Notes under the pieces: generated by a model
Told to the model about the DNA's origin: nothing
Database searches by the model: none
What the model saw: the letters and a program-made list of their open reading frames with translations, nothing else
Shown: positions 1 to 6,635 of the stretch, piece by piece
How the letters are laid out: each line of letters opens with the position of its first letter
Numbering within the stretch: position 1 is the first letter of the stretch
Source of the DNA: Actinomycetota bacterium
GTDB lineage: Bacteria; Actinomycetota; CADDZG01; WHSQ01
Reading direction: 5' to 3'
DNA length: 20,440 nt
NCBI GenBank assembly: GCA_016781115.1
Contig: JADDQX010000025.1
Span: 1,316 to 21,755, forward strand
Program-made: the position numbers and the translations under genes

Positions 1-49
1 TCGGCATGCCCGCTCCTATCCCCTGTTAGCTCGGAACTGTCGGGGGAGC

Positions 50-1633
50 CTACTCGCCCACTACGATCGAACGCGCGTCTCGCAGCCGCGCCCCGTCTTT
101 GATCGAGGCGAGCACGTGATCGGGGATCGGCGAGTCGACGGCGACGCACATCAGCGCCTCGCCCCCCTCGCTCTGGCGCGCGACCTGCATGTTCGCGATG
201 TTGACGCCGGCCTCGCCGAGAAGGGTTCCAACGATGCCGACGACGCCTGGACGATCGTCGTACCGGAAGAACACCATGATCGGCGCGAAGGACATGTCCA
301 GGTCGTAGCCCCAGACCCGGACGAGGCGCTCGGTGTCGCGTTTGCCAACGAGCACTCCCGCGACCGACACCGTCTCGCCATGGCTGGCGGCATGCACCTC
401 CACCAGGTTCACGTAGTCGAGCGACTGCGAAGACTTCGACTCCTCGACCGAGATGCCGCGCTCCTTCGCGATCAACGGCGCATTCACGAACGTCACGGGC
501 TCGTGTACGACAGCCGAGAAGGCTCCTTTCAGGCCGGACAAGGTGACGGCCCTGGTGTCATGTTCCGCGATCCCGCCGTGGTACTCGAACCGCAACGACT
601 CGATCCCATGACCCGCAAGAGCGACCGCGACCCGCCCGAGCCGCTCCGCCAGCTGGAGGTACGGACGGACGAGCTCGGGGATGTCGGCCCCGACGTCGAC
701 ATTGACCGCGTATGGGACGAACTCGCCCCTGAGCGCGAGCAGCACCTGCTCCGCGATCGTCAGTCCTGCCTTGTCTTGCGCCTCCGTGGTGGAGGCGCCG
801 AGGTGCGGTGTGACGACGACGTTCGGCAGCTTGAAGAGCGGGTGGTCCGTCACCGGCTCGTTCTCGAAGACGTCGATGCCGGCACCGGCCACACGACCGC
901 TCTCGAGGGCGGCGGCGAGTGCATCCTCGTCGATCAGGCCACCGCGAGCCGTGTTGATGATGCGAGCGCCCGGCTTCACCTGCGCGAGCTCGGTCGCACC
1001 GATCAAGCCGATCGTCTCGGGCGTCTTCGGCATGTGGATCGTGATGAAGTCGGCGCGCGCACAGAGGTCTTCGACGGAATCCACCAGCGACACCCCCATC
1101 TGCTGCGCCCGGCCGGGCGCGACGTATGGGTCGTAGGCGATGAGGCGCATGCCGAAGGCGCTCGCGCGCTGGGCGACCAGCGTTCCTACGCGGCCGAGTC
1201 CTACGATCCCCAGGGTCTTGCCGTAGAGCTCGACCCCCGACCACCGCTCCCGCTCCCACGACCCCGCCACCAGCGCGCCGTGGGCCTGCGGGATGTTGCG
1301 GGCCTGTGCCAGGAGCAGCGCCATCGTCTGCTCCGCCGCGGACAGCACGTTCGACTGAGGAGCGTTCACGACCAGGACGCCGTTGCGCGTGGCAGCCTCG
1401 ACGTCGACGTTGTCGAGGCCGATACCGGCCCGCCCCACCACCTTCAGGTTCTCGCCGCGCTCGATCACCGCGGCGGTCACCTTCGTGGCCGAACGCACCA
1501 CGAGAGCGTCGTAGACCGGGATCGCTTCGAGGAGCTCGTCGGGCGTCATCTGCGTCCGAACGTCGACGTCGAGATGCTCCCGAAGGCGTTCGAGACCGCC
1601 TCCGGACAGCTTCTCGGAGACCAGGACCCTCAT
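50..1633 (-). CDS. serA: D-3-phosphoglycerate dehydrogenase (SerA), long ACT-domain form
   Basis: Cytosolic NAD-dependent oxidation of 3-phosphoglycerate to phosphohydroxypyruvate, the first step of serine synthesis. The 527-residue product has the full long-form layout: substrate-binding part (about 1-100 and 285-315), Rossmann domain with G145-L-G147-R-V-G150, the intervening ASB domain (about 320-445) and a C-terminal ACT domain (about 453-527), the usual site of serine feedback. Family catalytic residues are visible: R230 in NTARGG, E259 in FENEP and H277 in PHLGAS. I chose ATG at 1633, beginning MRVLVSEKL; the frame continues five codons upstream to a TTG, but family members begin at this point. 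No Shine-Dalgarno is seen. A TACGAT box ends 6 nt before the ATG, so it may also be transcribed leaderless within its operon. It starts 22 nt after the DUF2993 gene, in the operon with serC. Identity is very secure. Confidence 0.97.
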   Translation of the reverse strand: MRVLVSEKLSGGGLERLREHLDVDVRTQMTPDELLEAIPVYDALVVRSATKVTAAVIERGENLKVVGRAGIGLDNVDVEAATRNGVLVVNAPQSNVLSAAEQTMALLLAQARNIPQAHGALVAGSWERERWSGVELYGKTLGIVGLGRVGTLVAQRASAFGMRLIAYDPYVAPGRAQQMGVSLVDSVEDLCARADFITIHMPKTPETIGLIGATELAQVKPGARIINTARGGLIDEDALAAALESGRVAGAGIDVFENEPVTDHPLFKLPNVVVTPHLGASTTEAQDKAGLTIAEQVLLALRGEFVPYAVNVDVGADIPELVRPYLQLAERLGRVAVALAGHGIESLRFEYHGGIAEHDTRAVTLSGLKGAFSAVVHEPVTFVNAPLIAKERGISVEESKSSQSLDYVNLVEVHAASHGETVSVAGVLVGKRDTERLVRVWGYDLDMSFAPIMVFFRYDDRPGVVGIVGTLLGEAGVNIANMQVARQSEGGEALMCVAVDSPIPDHVLASIKDGARLRDARSIVVGE

Positions 1634-1639
1634 GAGTTC

Positions 1640-1645
1640 ATCGTA
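1640..1645 (-). promoter_or_regulatory. Putative leaderless -10 box for serA
   Basis: TACGAT read on the minus strand fits the actinobacterial -10 form TANNNT and lies exactly 6 nt before the serA ATG. No Shine-Dalgarno precedes that ATG. It sits in the 22-nt gap after the DUF2993 stop codon, so it would be an internal operon promoter. No -35 element is visible. Inferred by analogy with the same arrangement at five other starts in this window. Confidence 0.4.
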
Positions 1646-1655
1646 CAAGTGGGTG

Positions 1656-2276
1656 TCACAGCTCGACCTTCCCGCGCGCGACGGTCAGCTCCACTACGAG
1701 GTGGTCGCCCTCGACCCGAACGTCGCTGTAGTTGACGCTCGCGAACGCGCTTGGGAGGGCGAGCGACAGCGGCTCCAGCGGGGGCGCCGAGAAGACGACG
1801 CGTCTCCCCTCATCGTCCAGAGTCAACCGGTCGAGCGCCGCGGACCTCCCGCCCGCAGAGAGCGCGGCTTCACCATCCAGGACCACCTCGGCCTCCACGC
1901 CTTCGTCCGCGAGGGCCGCGTTGAGCGCCCGCTCGGAGATTGCGGCGGTCCCTCGCCCCCCGGAGACCCTGAGAGCCCCTTCACCGGCCATGAGGTCAGA
2001 GGGCGAAAACGAGACGTCGCGGAACGTGATCGAGAGGTCTTCGACCGGAAGGCCTCCGCGACGCACCTCGTCGGCCGTCACGAGCATGGTCTCGAAGCCT
2101 CCGCCCAACAACTGCGGCAGGAACAAGCCGCCCTGCACGTCGACGGAGATGCCCCGGCCCTGGGGGATCGACCTTTCGATCCGCTCCTCCGCTCGCTTCT
2201 CGGCGGTGTTCTCCGCGACGGTGTCCGCGACGAAGAACCCGGCGACCAAGATGCCGAGCACGATGAGGAGCTTCAC
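1656..2276 (-). CDS. Membrane-anchored DUF2993 (LmeA-like) protein
   Basis: A 206-residue protein with an N-terminal hydrophobic segment (MKLLIVLGILVAGFFVA, about residues 1-17) that is a signal anchor or signal peptide, followed by a soluble beta-rich region. The pattern of RGGLPVEDLS, VSFSPSDLMAGE and repeated short amphipathic strands resembles DUF2993. That family includes mycobacterial LmeA, a lipid-binding cell-envelope protein linked to lipomannan elongation. The GTG start at 2276 comes 2 nt after the serC stop codon and puts the hydrophobic segment at the very N-terminus. The frame is open far upstream over serC, but that extension is a shadow. No Shine-Dalgarno is visible, so translational coupling to serC is likely. 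Its place between serC and serA is unexplained by function. DUF2993 is a moderately confident call; LmeA function is only an inference. Confidence 0.8.
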   Translation of the reverse strand: MKLLIVLGILVAGFFVADTVAENTAEKRAEERIERSIPQGRGISVDVQGGLFLPQLLGGGFETMLVTADEVRRGGLPVEDLSITFRDVSFSPSDLMAGEGALRVSGGRGTAAISERALNAALADEGVEAEVVLDGEAALSAGGRSAALDRLTLDDEGRRVVFSAPPLEPLSLALPSAFASVNYSDVRVEGDHLVVELTVARGKVEL

Positions 2277-2278
2277 TG

Positions 2279-3400
2279 TCAGGAGAGGGCTTCGACGACG
2301 AAGTCGATGGAACGCGTCAGCTTCTTGACATCGTCCGGCTCGATAGCCGGGTACATCGCGATGCGAAGCTGGTTCCGGCCAAGCTTGCGGTACGGCTCGG
2401 TGTCCACGATTCCGTTCGCGCGCAGCGCCTTCGCGATCTTGGAGGCGTCGGTGCCCTCGCCGAAGTCGATGGTCGCGACGACATGGCTCCGCTGCGACGG
2501 CTCCTTCACGAAGGGCACCGCCACCGTGGACGACTCTGCCCACGAGTAGAGGATGTCGGCCGACCTGTCGCAGCGGGCGGTTGACCATTCGAGGCCGCCG
2601 TTGTGGAGCATCCACTCCAGCTGCTCGGCCATGAGGAAGATCGTCGCGAGCGCGGGCGTGTTGTAGGTCTGCTCCTTCGTCGAGTTGTCGAGCGCGACCT
2701 TGAGATCGAGCGATGGCGGCACGTAGCGTTCGGAGGCCGCGATCCGCTCGATCCTCTCCAACGCCGCCGGTGAGCACAGCGCTATCCACAGCCCCCCGTC
2801 GGAAGCGAATCCTTTCTGCGGGGCGAAGTAGTAGACGTCGAAGTTGCGCGGATCGACGCGCAGCCCGGCCGCGGCAGAGGTGGCGTCCACAACGGTGAGC
2901 GCTCGCGGCGATGGCCGTCGCACCGGCATCGCAACACCTGTCGACGTCTCGTTGTGCGTCAGCGCGTAGAGATCGATGTCTTCCGCCGGTTCCGGCAGAG
3001 GGTGCGTCCCCGGCTCCGATTCGATCACCCGGGGTTCGGCAAGATGTGGAGCCAGCGACGCGGCCTGGGCACACTTGGCGGAGAACTCACCGAAGACGAG
3101 GTGCTGGCTCCTGCGCTCGATCAACCCGAAGGCCATCGCGTCCCAGAAGGCGGTGGACCCGCCGTTCCCGAGGACCACCTCGTAGTCCTCCGGCAGCCGA
3201 AAGAACTCCCGCAACCCCGCCCGCAGCCGAGCGACGGTGTCCTTCACCGTGGGCTGCCTGTGACTGGTTCCGAGATAGCCCCCCGCCGCGTTCGCGAGCG
3301 CCGCCACCGCCTCGGGACGGACCTTCGAGGGCCCCGAGCCGAAGCGGCCGTCTGCGGGCCTCAGCTCCGGCGGGATCAGGATCGTCGTCGGATCGTTCAT
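2279..3400 (-). CDS. serC: Phosphoserine aminotransferase (SerC), mycobacterial type
   Basis: PLP enzyme converting 3-phosphohydroxypyruvate and glutamate to phosphoserine and 2-oxoglutarate, the second step of serine synthesis. The 373-residue product carries the N-terminal motif FGSGPSKVRPE (about 20-30) typical of the actinobacterial SerC branch, THNETSTG (148-155), the cofactor aspartate in VDATSAAAG (D172), and the Schiff-base lysine in YYFAPQKGFASDGG (K196). ATG at 3400 is supported by GAGGAG 5 nt upstream and by family length; the frame remains open further upstream but overlaps the divergent aminotransferase. It heads the serC-DUF2993-serA operon. Only 34 nt separate its start from the divergent aspC start, so the two promoters must overlap. 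The third pathway gene, serB, is not in this window. Confidence 0.96.
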   Translation of the reverse strand: MNDPTTILIPPELRPADGRFGSGPSKVRPEAVAALANAAGGYLGTSHRQPTVKDTVARLRAGLREFFRLPEDYEVVLGNGGSTAFWDAMAFGLIERRSQHLVFGEFSAKCAQAASLAPHLAEPRVIESEPGTHPLPEPAEDIDLYALTHNETSTGVAMPVRRPSPRALTVVDATSAAAGLRVDPRNFDVYYFAPQKGFASDGGLWIALCSPAALERIERIAASERYVPPSLDLKVALDNSTKEQTYNTPALATIFLMAEQLEWMLHNGGLEWSTARCDRSADILYSWAESSTVAVPFVKEPSQRSHVVATIDFGEGTDASKIAKALRANGIVDTEPYRKLGRNQLRIAMYPAIEPDDVKKLTRSIDFVVEALS

Positions 3401-3421
3401 CGAACTCCTCGTGGTCACGAT

Positions 3422-3427
3422 TAGGGT
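3422..3427 (+). promoter_or_regulatory. Putative leaderless -10 box for aspC
   Basis: TAGGGT (TANNNT class) lies 7 nt before the aspC ATG at 3435, placing the predicted transcription start at or beside the A of the ATG. No Shine-Dalgarno lies in front of this ATG and no -35 hexamer is recognisable. The box sits in the 34-nt divergent spacer shared with serC. Confidence 0.5.
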
Positions 3428-3434
3428 GCGAATC

Positions 3435-4634
3435 ATGCCCCACGCACGACTCTCTACCCGAGCCACGGGGATAACAGAGTCCTCGACCCTCGCGATCGAC
3501 ACGAAGGCGAAGGCGCTGAAGGCCGCGGGCGAGAACGTGATCGGCTTCGGCGCCGGAGAGCCCGACTTCCCCACGCCGCCGCACATCGTGGAGGCGGCGG
3601 TCGAGGCGGCCCGGCACCCGCTGTATCACAAGTACACACCGGCGCCAGGTCTGCCGGAGCTGCGGGCCGCCATCGCGACGAAGACCGAGCGCGACTCCGG
3701 CTACGTCGTCTCGCCGACCCAAGTGCTGGTGTCCAACGGAGGCAAGCACGCCCTCTTCAACGCTTTCCTCTCGGTCATCGATCCGGGCGACGAGGTTCTC
3801 GTTCCGGCCCCCTACTGGGTGAGCTACCCGGAGATGATCAAGCTCGCCGGCGGCGTCCCAGTGGAGCTTCCGACAACGGAGTCCAACGGCTTCCAGGTGA
3901 CCGTCGAACAACTGGAGGACGCGGTCACCGAGCGAACGAAGATGCTGGTGTTCGTATCTCCCTCGAACCCGACTGGAGCCGTCTATCCACGCCATCAGGT
4001 CGAGGCGATCGGACGGTGGGCCGCGGACAGAGGCTTATGGGTTCTGACGGACGAGATCTACGAACACCTCGTATACGGAGACGCCGAGTTCACGTCGATG
4101 CCGGTGGTGGTTCCGGACATCGCAGATCGTTGCATCGTCATCAACGGGGTCGCAAAGACATACGCGATGACCGGCTGGAGGGTCGGCTGGATGATCGCGC
4201 CTGCGGACGTGGTGGCCGTCGCTTCGTCGCTGCAGTCGCACGCGACGTCGAACGTGTCTAATGTCGCGCAGGCCGCCGCTCTCGCCGCGGTCGCCGGCGA
4301 TCTTGTTGCAGTAGCGGAGATGCGGCACGCGTTCGACCGCCGGCGCCAACAGATGCACAAGCTGCTCAACGACATCCCGGGCGTGGTGTCCCACGAGCCC
4401 GAGGGCGCCTTCTACTGCTTCCCCTCATTGCAGGGCGTGCTCGGCAAGACGATCCGCGGCCGGTACGTTTCGAGCGCGCACGAGCTCGCCGAGGTCATCC
4501 TCGAAGAGGCGAAGGTAGCGATAGTTCCCGGAGAGGGCTTCGGCGCCCCCGGCTATGCCCGTCTCAGCTATGCGCTGGGAGACGACGACCTGGTGGAAGG
4601 GCTCAATCGGATAGGAGATCTTCTGTCCGAGTGA
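3435..4634 (+). CDS. aspC: Class I aminotransferase, aspartate aminotransferase type
   Basis: Fold-type I PLP aminotransferase of 399 residues that most likely interconverts aspartate/2-oxoglutarate and oxaloacetate/glutamate (class Ib AspAT; some members also take aromatic or prephenate substrates). Visible motifs: GAGEPDFPTP near 39-48, HKYTPAPGLPELR near 65-77, PYWVSY (126-131), the cofactor motif SPSNPTG (N178), LTDEIY (D206), and the Schiff-base motif in NGVAKTYAMTGWRVGW (K241, with R249 nearby). RLSYAL near the C-terminus holds the expected carboxylate-binding arginine. I chose ATG at 3435 (MPHARLSTR); an in-frame start lies 24 nt upstream, but a TAGGGT box ends 7 nt before 3435. It is divergent from serC, and its last 32 nt overlap the convergent siroheme gene. 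The exact substrate range is not provable from sequence. Confidence 0.92.
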   Translation: MPHARLSTRATGITESSTLAIDTKAKALKAAGENVIGFGAGEPDFPTPPHIVEAAVEAARHPLYHKYTPAPGLPELRAAIATKTERDSGYVVSPTQVLVSNGGKHALFNAFLSVIDPGDEVLVPAPYWVSYPEMIKLAGGVPVELPTTESNGFQVTVEQLEDAVTERTKMLVFVSPSNPTGAVYPRHQVEAIGRWAADRGLWVLTDEIYEHLVYGDAEFTSMPVVVPDIADRCIVINGVAKTYAMTGWRVGWMIAPADVVAVASSLQSHATSNVSNVAQAAALAAVAGDLVAVAEMRHAFDRRRQQMHKLLNDIPGVVSHEPEGAFYCFPSLQGVLGKTIRGRYVSSAHELAEVILEEAKVAIVPGEGFGAPGYARLSYALGDDDLVEGLNRIGDLLSE

Positions 4635-5280
4635 GGGCCACCTGCTGCCGCGACGAGATGACCTCTCTCACCGCGTCCACGTCCCCGCGGCGCAACAGCT
4701 CGATGGGATCGGGATCGCCGTTCACGATTTCTTCGAAGAAGACCTTCCGTTCCTCGTACGTCGGAAGCGTCGCTTTCGCCCACTCGCGCACCCCGTCGAG
4801 CAAGGAAGCCAGTTGCACGTATTCCGGACCGAACATCGGCGCTGCTTCCCGTTTCATCCGCTTCGCGAGCGCCGGGCTCGCTCCCGCGGTCGAGATCGCG
4901 ACGGTGAGGAACTCGCTTCGGACCACTGCGGGAAGGATGAAGTTGCAAAGATCCGGGACGTCGACGACGTTCACGAGCATCGAACGAGCCTCCGCGTCCC
5001 TGTAGATCCGGGTGTTGAGCTCGGTATCGGAGGTCGCCGCCACCACCAAGAGACATCGGTCGAGGTCCTGCGCCCTATAGGCGCGCTCCAGGAGGCGGAT
5101 CTTCCCGGCCTCGGCGAGCTCCATCACCGGCGCTATCGCGTTCAGAGCGACCACGGTCACGTCCGCTTCGCATGCCAGCAACCCCTCGATCTTCTCGAGG
5201 GCGACCGGTCCGGCGCCCACTATGAGCGCGCGCCGGCCCCTCAGGTTGAGACACGCCATGTAGAGGTGAGCGTCGATCAC
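4603..5280 (-). CDS. Precorrin-2 dehydrogenase / sirohydrochlorin ferrochelatase-like protein (siroheme synthase N-domain)
   Basis: A 225-residue bifunctional enzyme of the Met8p/CysG N-terminal type, expected to oxidise precorrin-2 to sirohydrochlorin with NAD and insert iron to make siroheme for sulfite or nitrite reductases. The Rossmann motif VGAGPVALEK (G22, G24, A27) opens the protein. The signature NVVDVPDLCNFILPAVV carries the family's catalytic aspartate (D107), and STAGASPALAKRMK (130-143) is the conserved dimer/active-site segment. There is no uroporphyrinogen methyltransferase domain, so it is the stand-alone form. The GTG start at 5280 is preferred over the ATG seven codons in, because the family needs the strand before LNLRGRR. 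A TAACCT box lies 6 nt before the GTG and there is no Shine-Dalgarno. Its 3' end overlaps aspC by 32 nt. No other siroheme or sulfur genes are nearby. Confidence 0.9.
   Translation of the reverse strand: MIDAHLYMACLNLRGRRALIVGAGPVALEKIEGLLACEADVTVVALNAIAPVMELAEAGKIRLLERAYRAQDLDRCLLVVAATSDTELNTRIYRDAEARSMLVNVVDVPDLCNFILPAVVRSEFLTVAISTAGASPALAKRMKREAAPMFGPEYVQLASLLDGVREWAKATLPTYEERKVFFEEIVNGDPDPIELLRRGDVDAVREVISSRQQVALTRTEDLLSD
4607..4630. terminator. Dyad hairpin in the convergent aspC / siroheme gene overlap
   Basis: A 24-nt near-perfect palindrome centred on AGATCT at 4616-4621 lies inside both coding sequences. In the plus-strand RNA it forms a 10-bp stem (4607-4616 with 4621-4630) closed by GAUC, and the two asymmetric positions are G-U wobbles. 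In the minus-strand RNA the same positions become A-C mismatches. The stable hairpin is therefore in the aspC transcript, four bases before the end of its stop codon. No U-run follows, so it may terminate weakly or mark the 3' end in another way. Confidence 0.5.
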
Positions 5281-5286
5281 TGCGCG

Positions 5287-5292
5287 AGGTTA
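5287..5292 (-). promoter_or_regulatory. Putative leaderless -10 box for the siroheme gene
   Basis: TAACCT on the minus strand ends 6 nt before the GTG at 5280, and no Shine-Dalgarno is present. The terminator hairpin of the upstream LVIVD gene (5305-5337) ends only 12 nt away, so any -35 contact would fall inside that stem. Confidence 0.5.
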
Positions 5293-5304
5293 AGTCCAGA
5301 CGCG

Positions 5305-5337
5305 ACGAGCGCCCCCGGGATCACCGGAGGCGCTCGT
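5305..5337 (-). terminator. Hairpin terminator after the LVIVD gene pair
   Basis: Perfect 9-bp stem ACGAGCGCC (5305-5313) with GGCGCTCGT (5329-5337), plus an inner CC/GG pair after one mismatch. It lies 20 nt beyond the stop codon of the LVIVD gene. No U-tract follows in the minus direction, as is common for actinobacterial terminators. Confidence 0.65.
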
Positions 5338-5356
5338 GGAACCTTGCTGCAGGCTG

Positions 5357-6562
5357 TTATTTCTTGGGGAGCCCCGTGATCTTGAAGGCGTCGAGGCCGC
5401 GGAACATGTCGTTCGTGTAGAGGTTGCCGTTGTGCCATAGGGCCGAGTAGGTGGCGGAGTCCTCGGCCTGGAAGTACGCAGCCTCCTTCGGAGTGACGGC
5501 GTTCGATAGGTCGAGAACGCTGACACCTCCGGTGAACCAGGTGACCGCTAGGTTGTGCGTGCCCGGCATCCAGTCGAGCCCGTGCGAGAGGCACCATGAG
5601 GGGACCCATCCGACATAGGTGCCGACCGTGCCATCGCCCCCGCGCGGAGCCGCGTAGCTGCTCTGAACCACGGGCACCGAGGGATTCGAGATGTCGTAGA
5701 TCCAGACACGCCCGGTGGGCGTTTGGCCCGTGTGGCACTCGTGGAACGCGAAGGCCTCGTCGTCGATAGCGAGGAGCTTGCCGTCAGAGCTCGCAGTCGC
5801 GTAGTGCGAGTACTGGATGAGCGGGTTGACGATCTTGCCCACCGGCTTCGGGTTGATGGGATCGCTGATGTCCAAGATATGCACCTCTCCCGTGCCGATG
5901 GCACCGGCGCAGAAACCGAGCTTCTTCTCTTTCGTCACGACGAAGGAGATGTCGTGGCAGTCGGACGTGATCGTCTTCGCTTTCGCGACGAGCACCGGCT
6001 TCGCCGGGTTCTTCACGTCGACGATCGCAGGTCCTGCGTTGGACCCCCCGGCGAGCCCGCCGCCGGCGGTGTAGATGAGGGTCGTACCCGGAACCGGCTT
6101 AAGGGTGTGGTTCTTGCCGGTGTTGATGGAGCCCAGGATCTTGGGCTTCTTCGGGTTGCGGACATCTACGGTCATGAAGCCGTTGCCCGCCGAGGGTGCG
6201 CACTGGTTGCTGTGGAAGCCCATGACGACCAGACCCGGCTTCACAACCTCTACGTCGTTGTCGTTGCCCGGACAGTGGAGGAAGCCCACCTCTTTGGGCT
6301 TGGCGCCCGACACGTCGAAGATGTGCAGACCACCCTGGTCCTTGTCTTCACCGCGGTGCGTCACGCCGTCGATCTGGCCGGTGTAGACGTACTTTCCAGA
6401 CGCGGCCACCTCGGACCCGCCCGTGTACTTGATGTCGTCGAGCAACGTCACGTTCTTGCTCTTGTCGATCTTCGGCGCCGGCCGAGCGTCCGCTCCCAGA
6501 GCGGGAGCGACCACGGCACCCGCGATGAGGGCCGAGGCCATCAAAGTCCGAACGGTTCTCAT
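5357..6562 (-). CDS. Secreted LVIVD-repeat beta-propeller protein (copy B)
   Basis: A 401-residue exported protein with a signal peptide (about 1-24; MRTVRTLMASALIAGAVVAP, then ALGADA) and at least six LVIVD-type repeats ending in D-x-S/N-x-P-x-x-P, e.g. GLHIFDVS, MTVDVRNPKKP, AIVDVKNPAKP, HILDISDPINP, VWIYDISNPSVP and VSVLDLSN. A last strand, GLDAFKI, suggests a seven-bladed propeller. The molecular function of LVIVD proteins is not established; they are usually cell-surface or extracellular. Six cysteines (C97, C121, C202, C218, C276, C324) align with the six of the upstream paralogue, suggesting conserved disulfides or a metal/haem-handling role. ATG at 6562 has a strong AAGAGGAGGA 8 nt upstream. 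The gene follows its paralogue by 72 nt and ends at a hairpin. Confidence 0.85.
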   Translation of the reverse strand: MRTVRTLMASALIAGAVVAPALGADARPAPKIDKSKNVTLLDDIKYTGGSEVAASGKYVYTGQIDGVTHRGEDKDQGGLHIFDVSGAKPKEVGFLHCPGNDNDVEVVKPGLVVMGFHSNQCAPSAGNGFMTVDVRNPKKPKILGSINTGKNHTLKPVPGTTLIYTAGGGLAGGSNAGPAIVDVKNPAKPVLVAKAKTITSDCHDISFVVTKEKKLGFCAGAIGTGEVHILDISDPINPKPVGKIVNPLIQYSHYATASSDGKLLAIDDEAFAFHECHTGQTPTGRVWIYDISNPSVPVVQSSYAAPRGGDGTVGTYVGWVPSWCLSHGLDWMPGTHNLAVTWFTGGVSVLDLSNAVTPKEAAYFQAEDSATYSALWHNGNLYTNDMFRGLDAFKITGLPKK

Positions 6563-6611
6563 CTGTCGTGTCCTCCTCTTAGGTGCAGCCGTTGCCGCTA
6601 GATACGACGCG

Positions 6612-6635
6612 GCCGCACGTTCCCCTCTTTGCGGC
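6612..6635 (-). other. Intercistronic hairpin between the two LVIVD genes
   Basis: GCCGCA (6612-6617) and TGCGGC (6630-6635) form a 6-bp GC-rich stem with a 12-nt loop, starting at the stop codon of the upstream LVIVD gene. It could attenuate or process a two-gene transcript. The evidence is weak because the stem is short. Confidence 0.3.

Noticed and set aside
1..49. Sequence after the serA stop examined for a terminator
   Set aside because: Only a 4-bp CCCC/GGGG match is present, too short to call.
116..1735. A 539-codon open frame on the plus strand opposite serA
   Set aside because: It is the GC-rich shadow of serA, has an Arg/Asp/His-heavy composition with no domain, and serA is unmistakable on the other strand.
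2277..3074. N-terminal extension of the DUF2993 frame far upstream over serC
   Set aside because: The added sequence is Arg-rich shadow of serC, and the hydrophobic N-terminus marks the GTG at 2276 as the real start.
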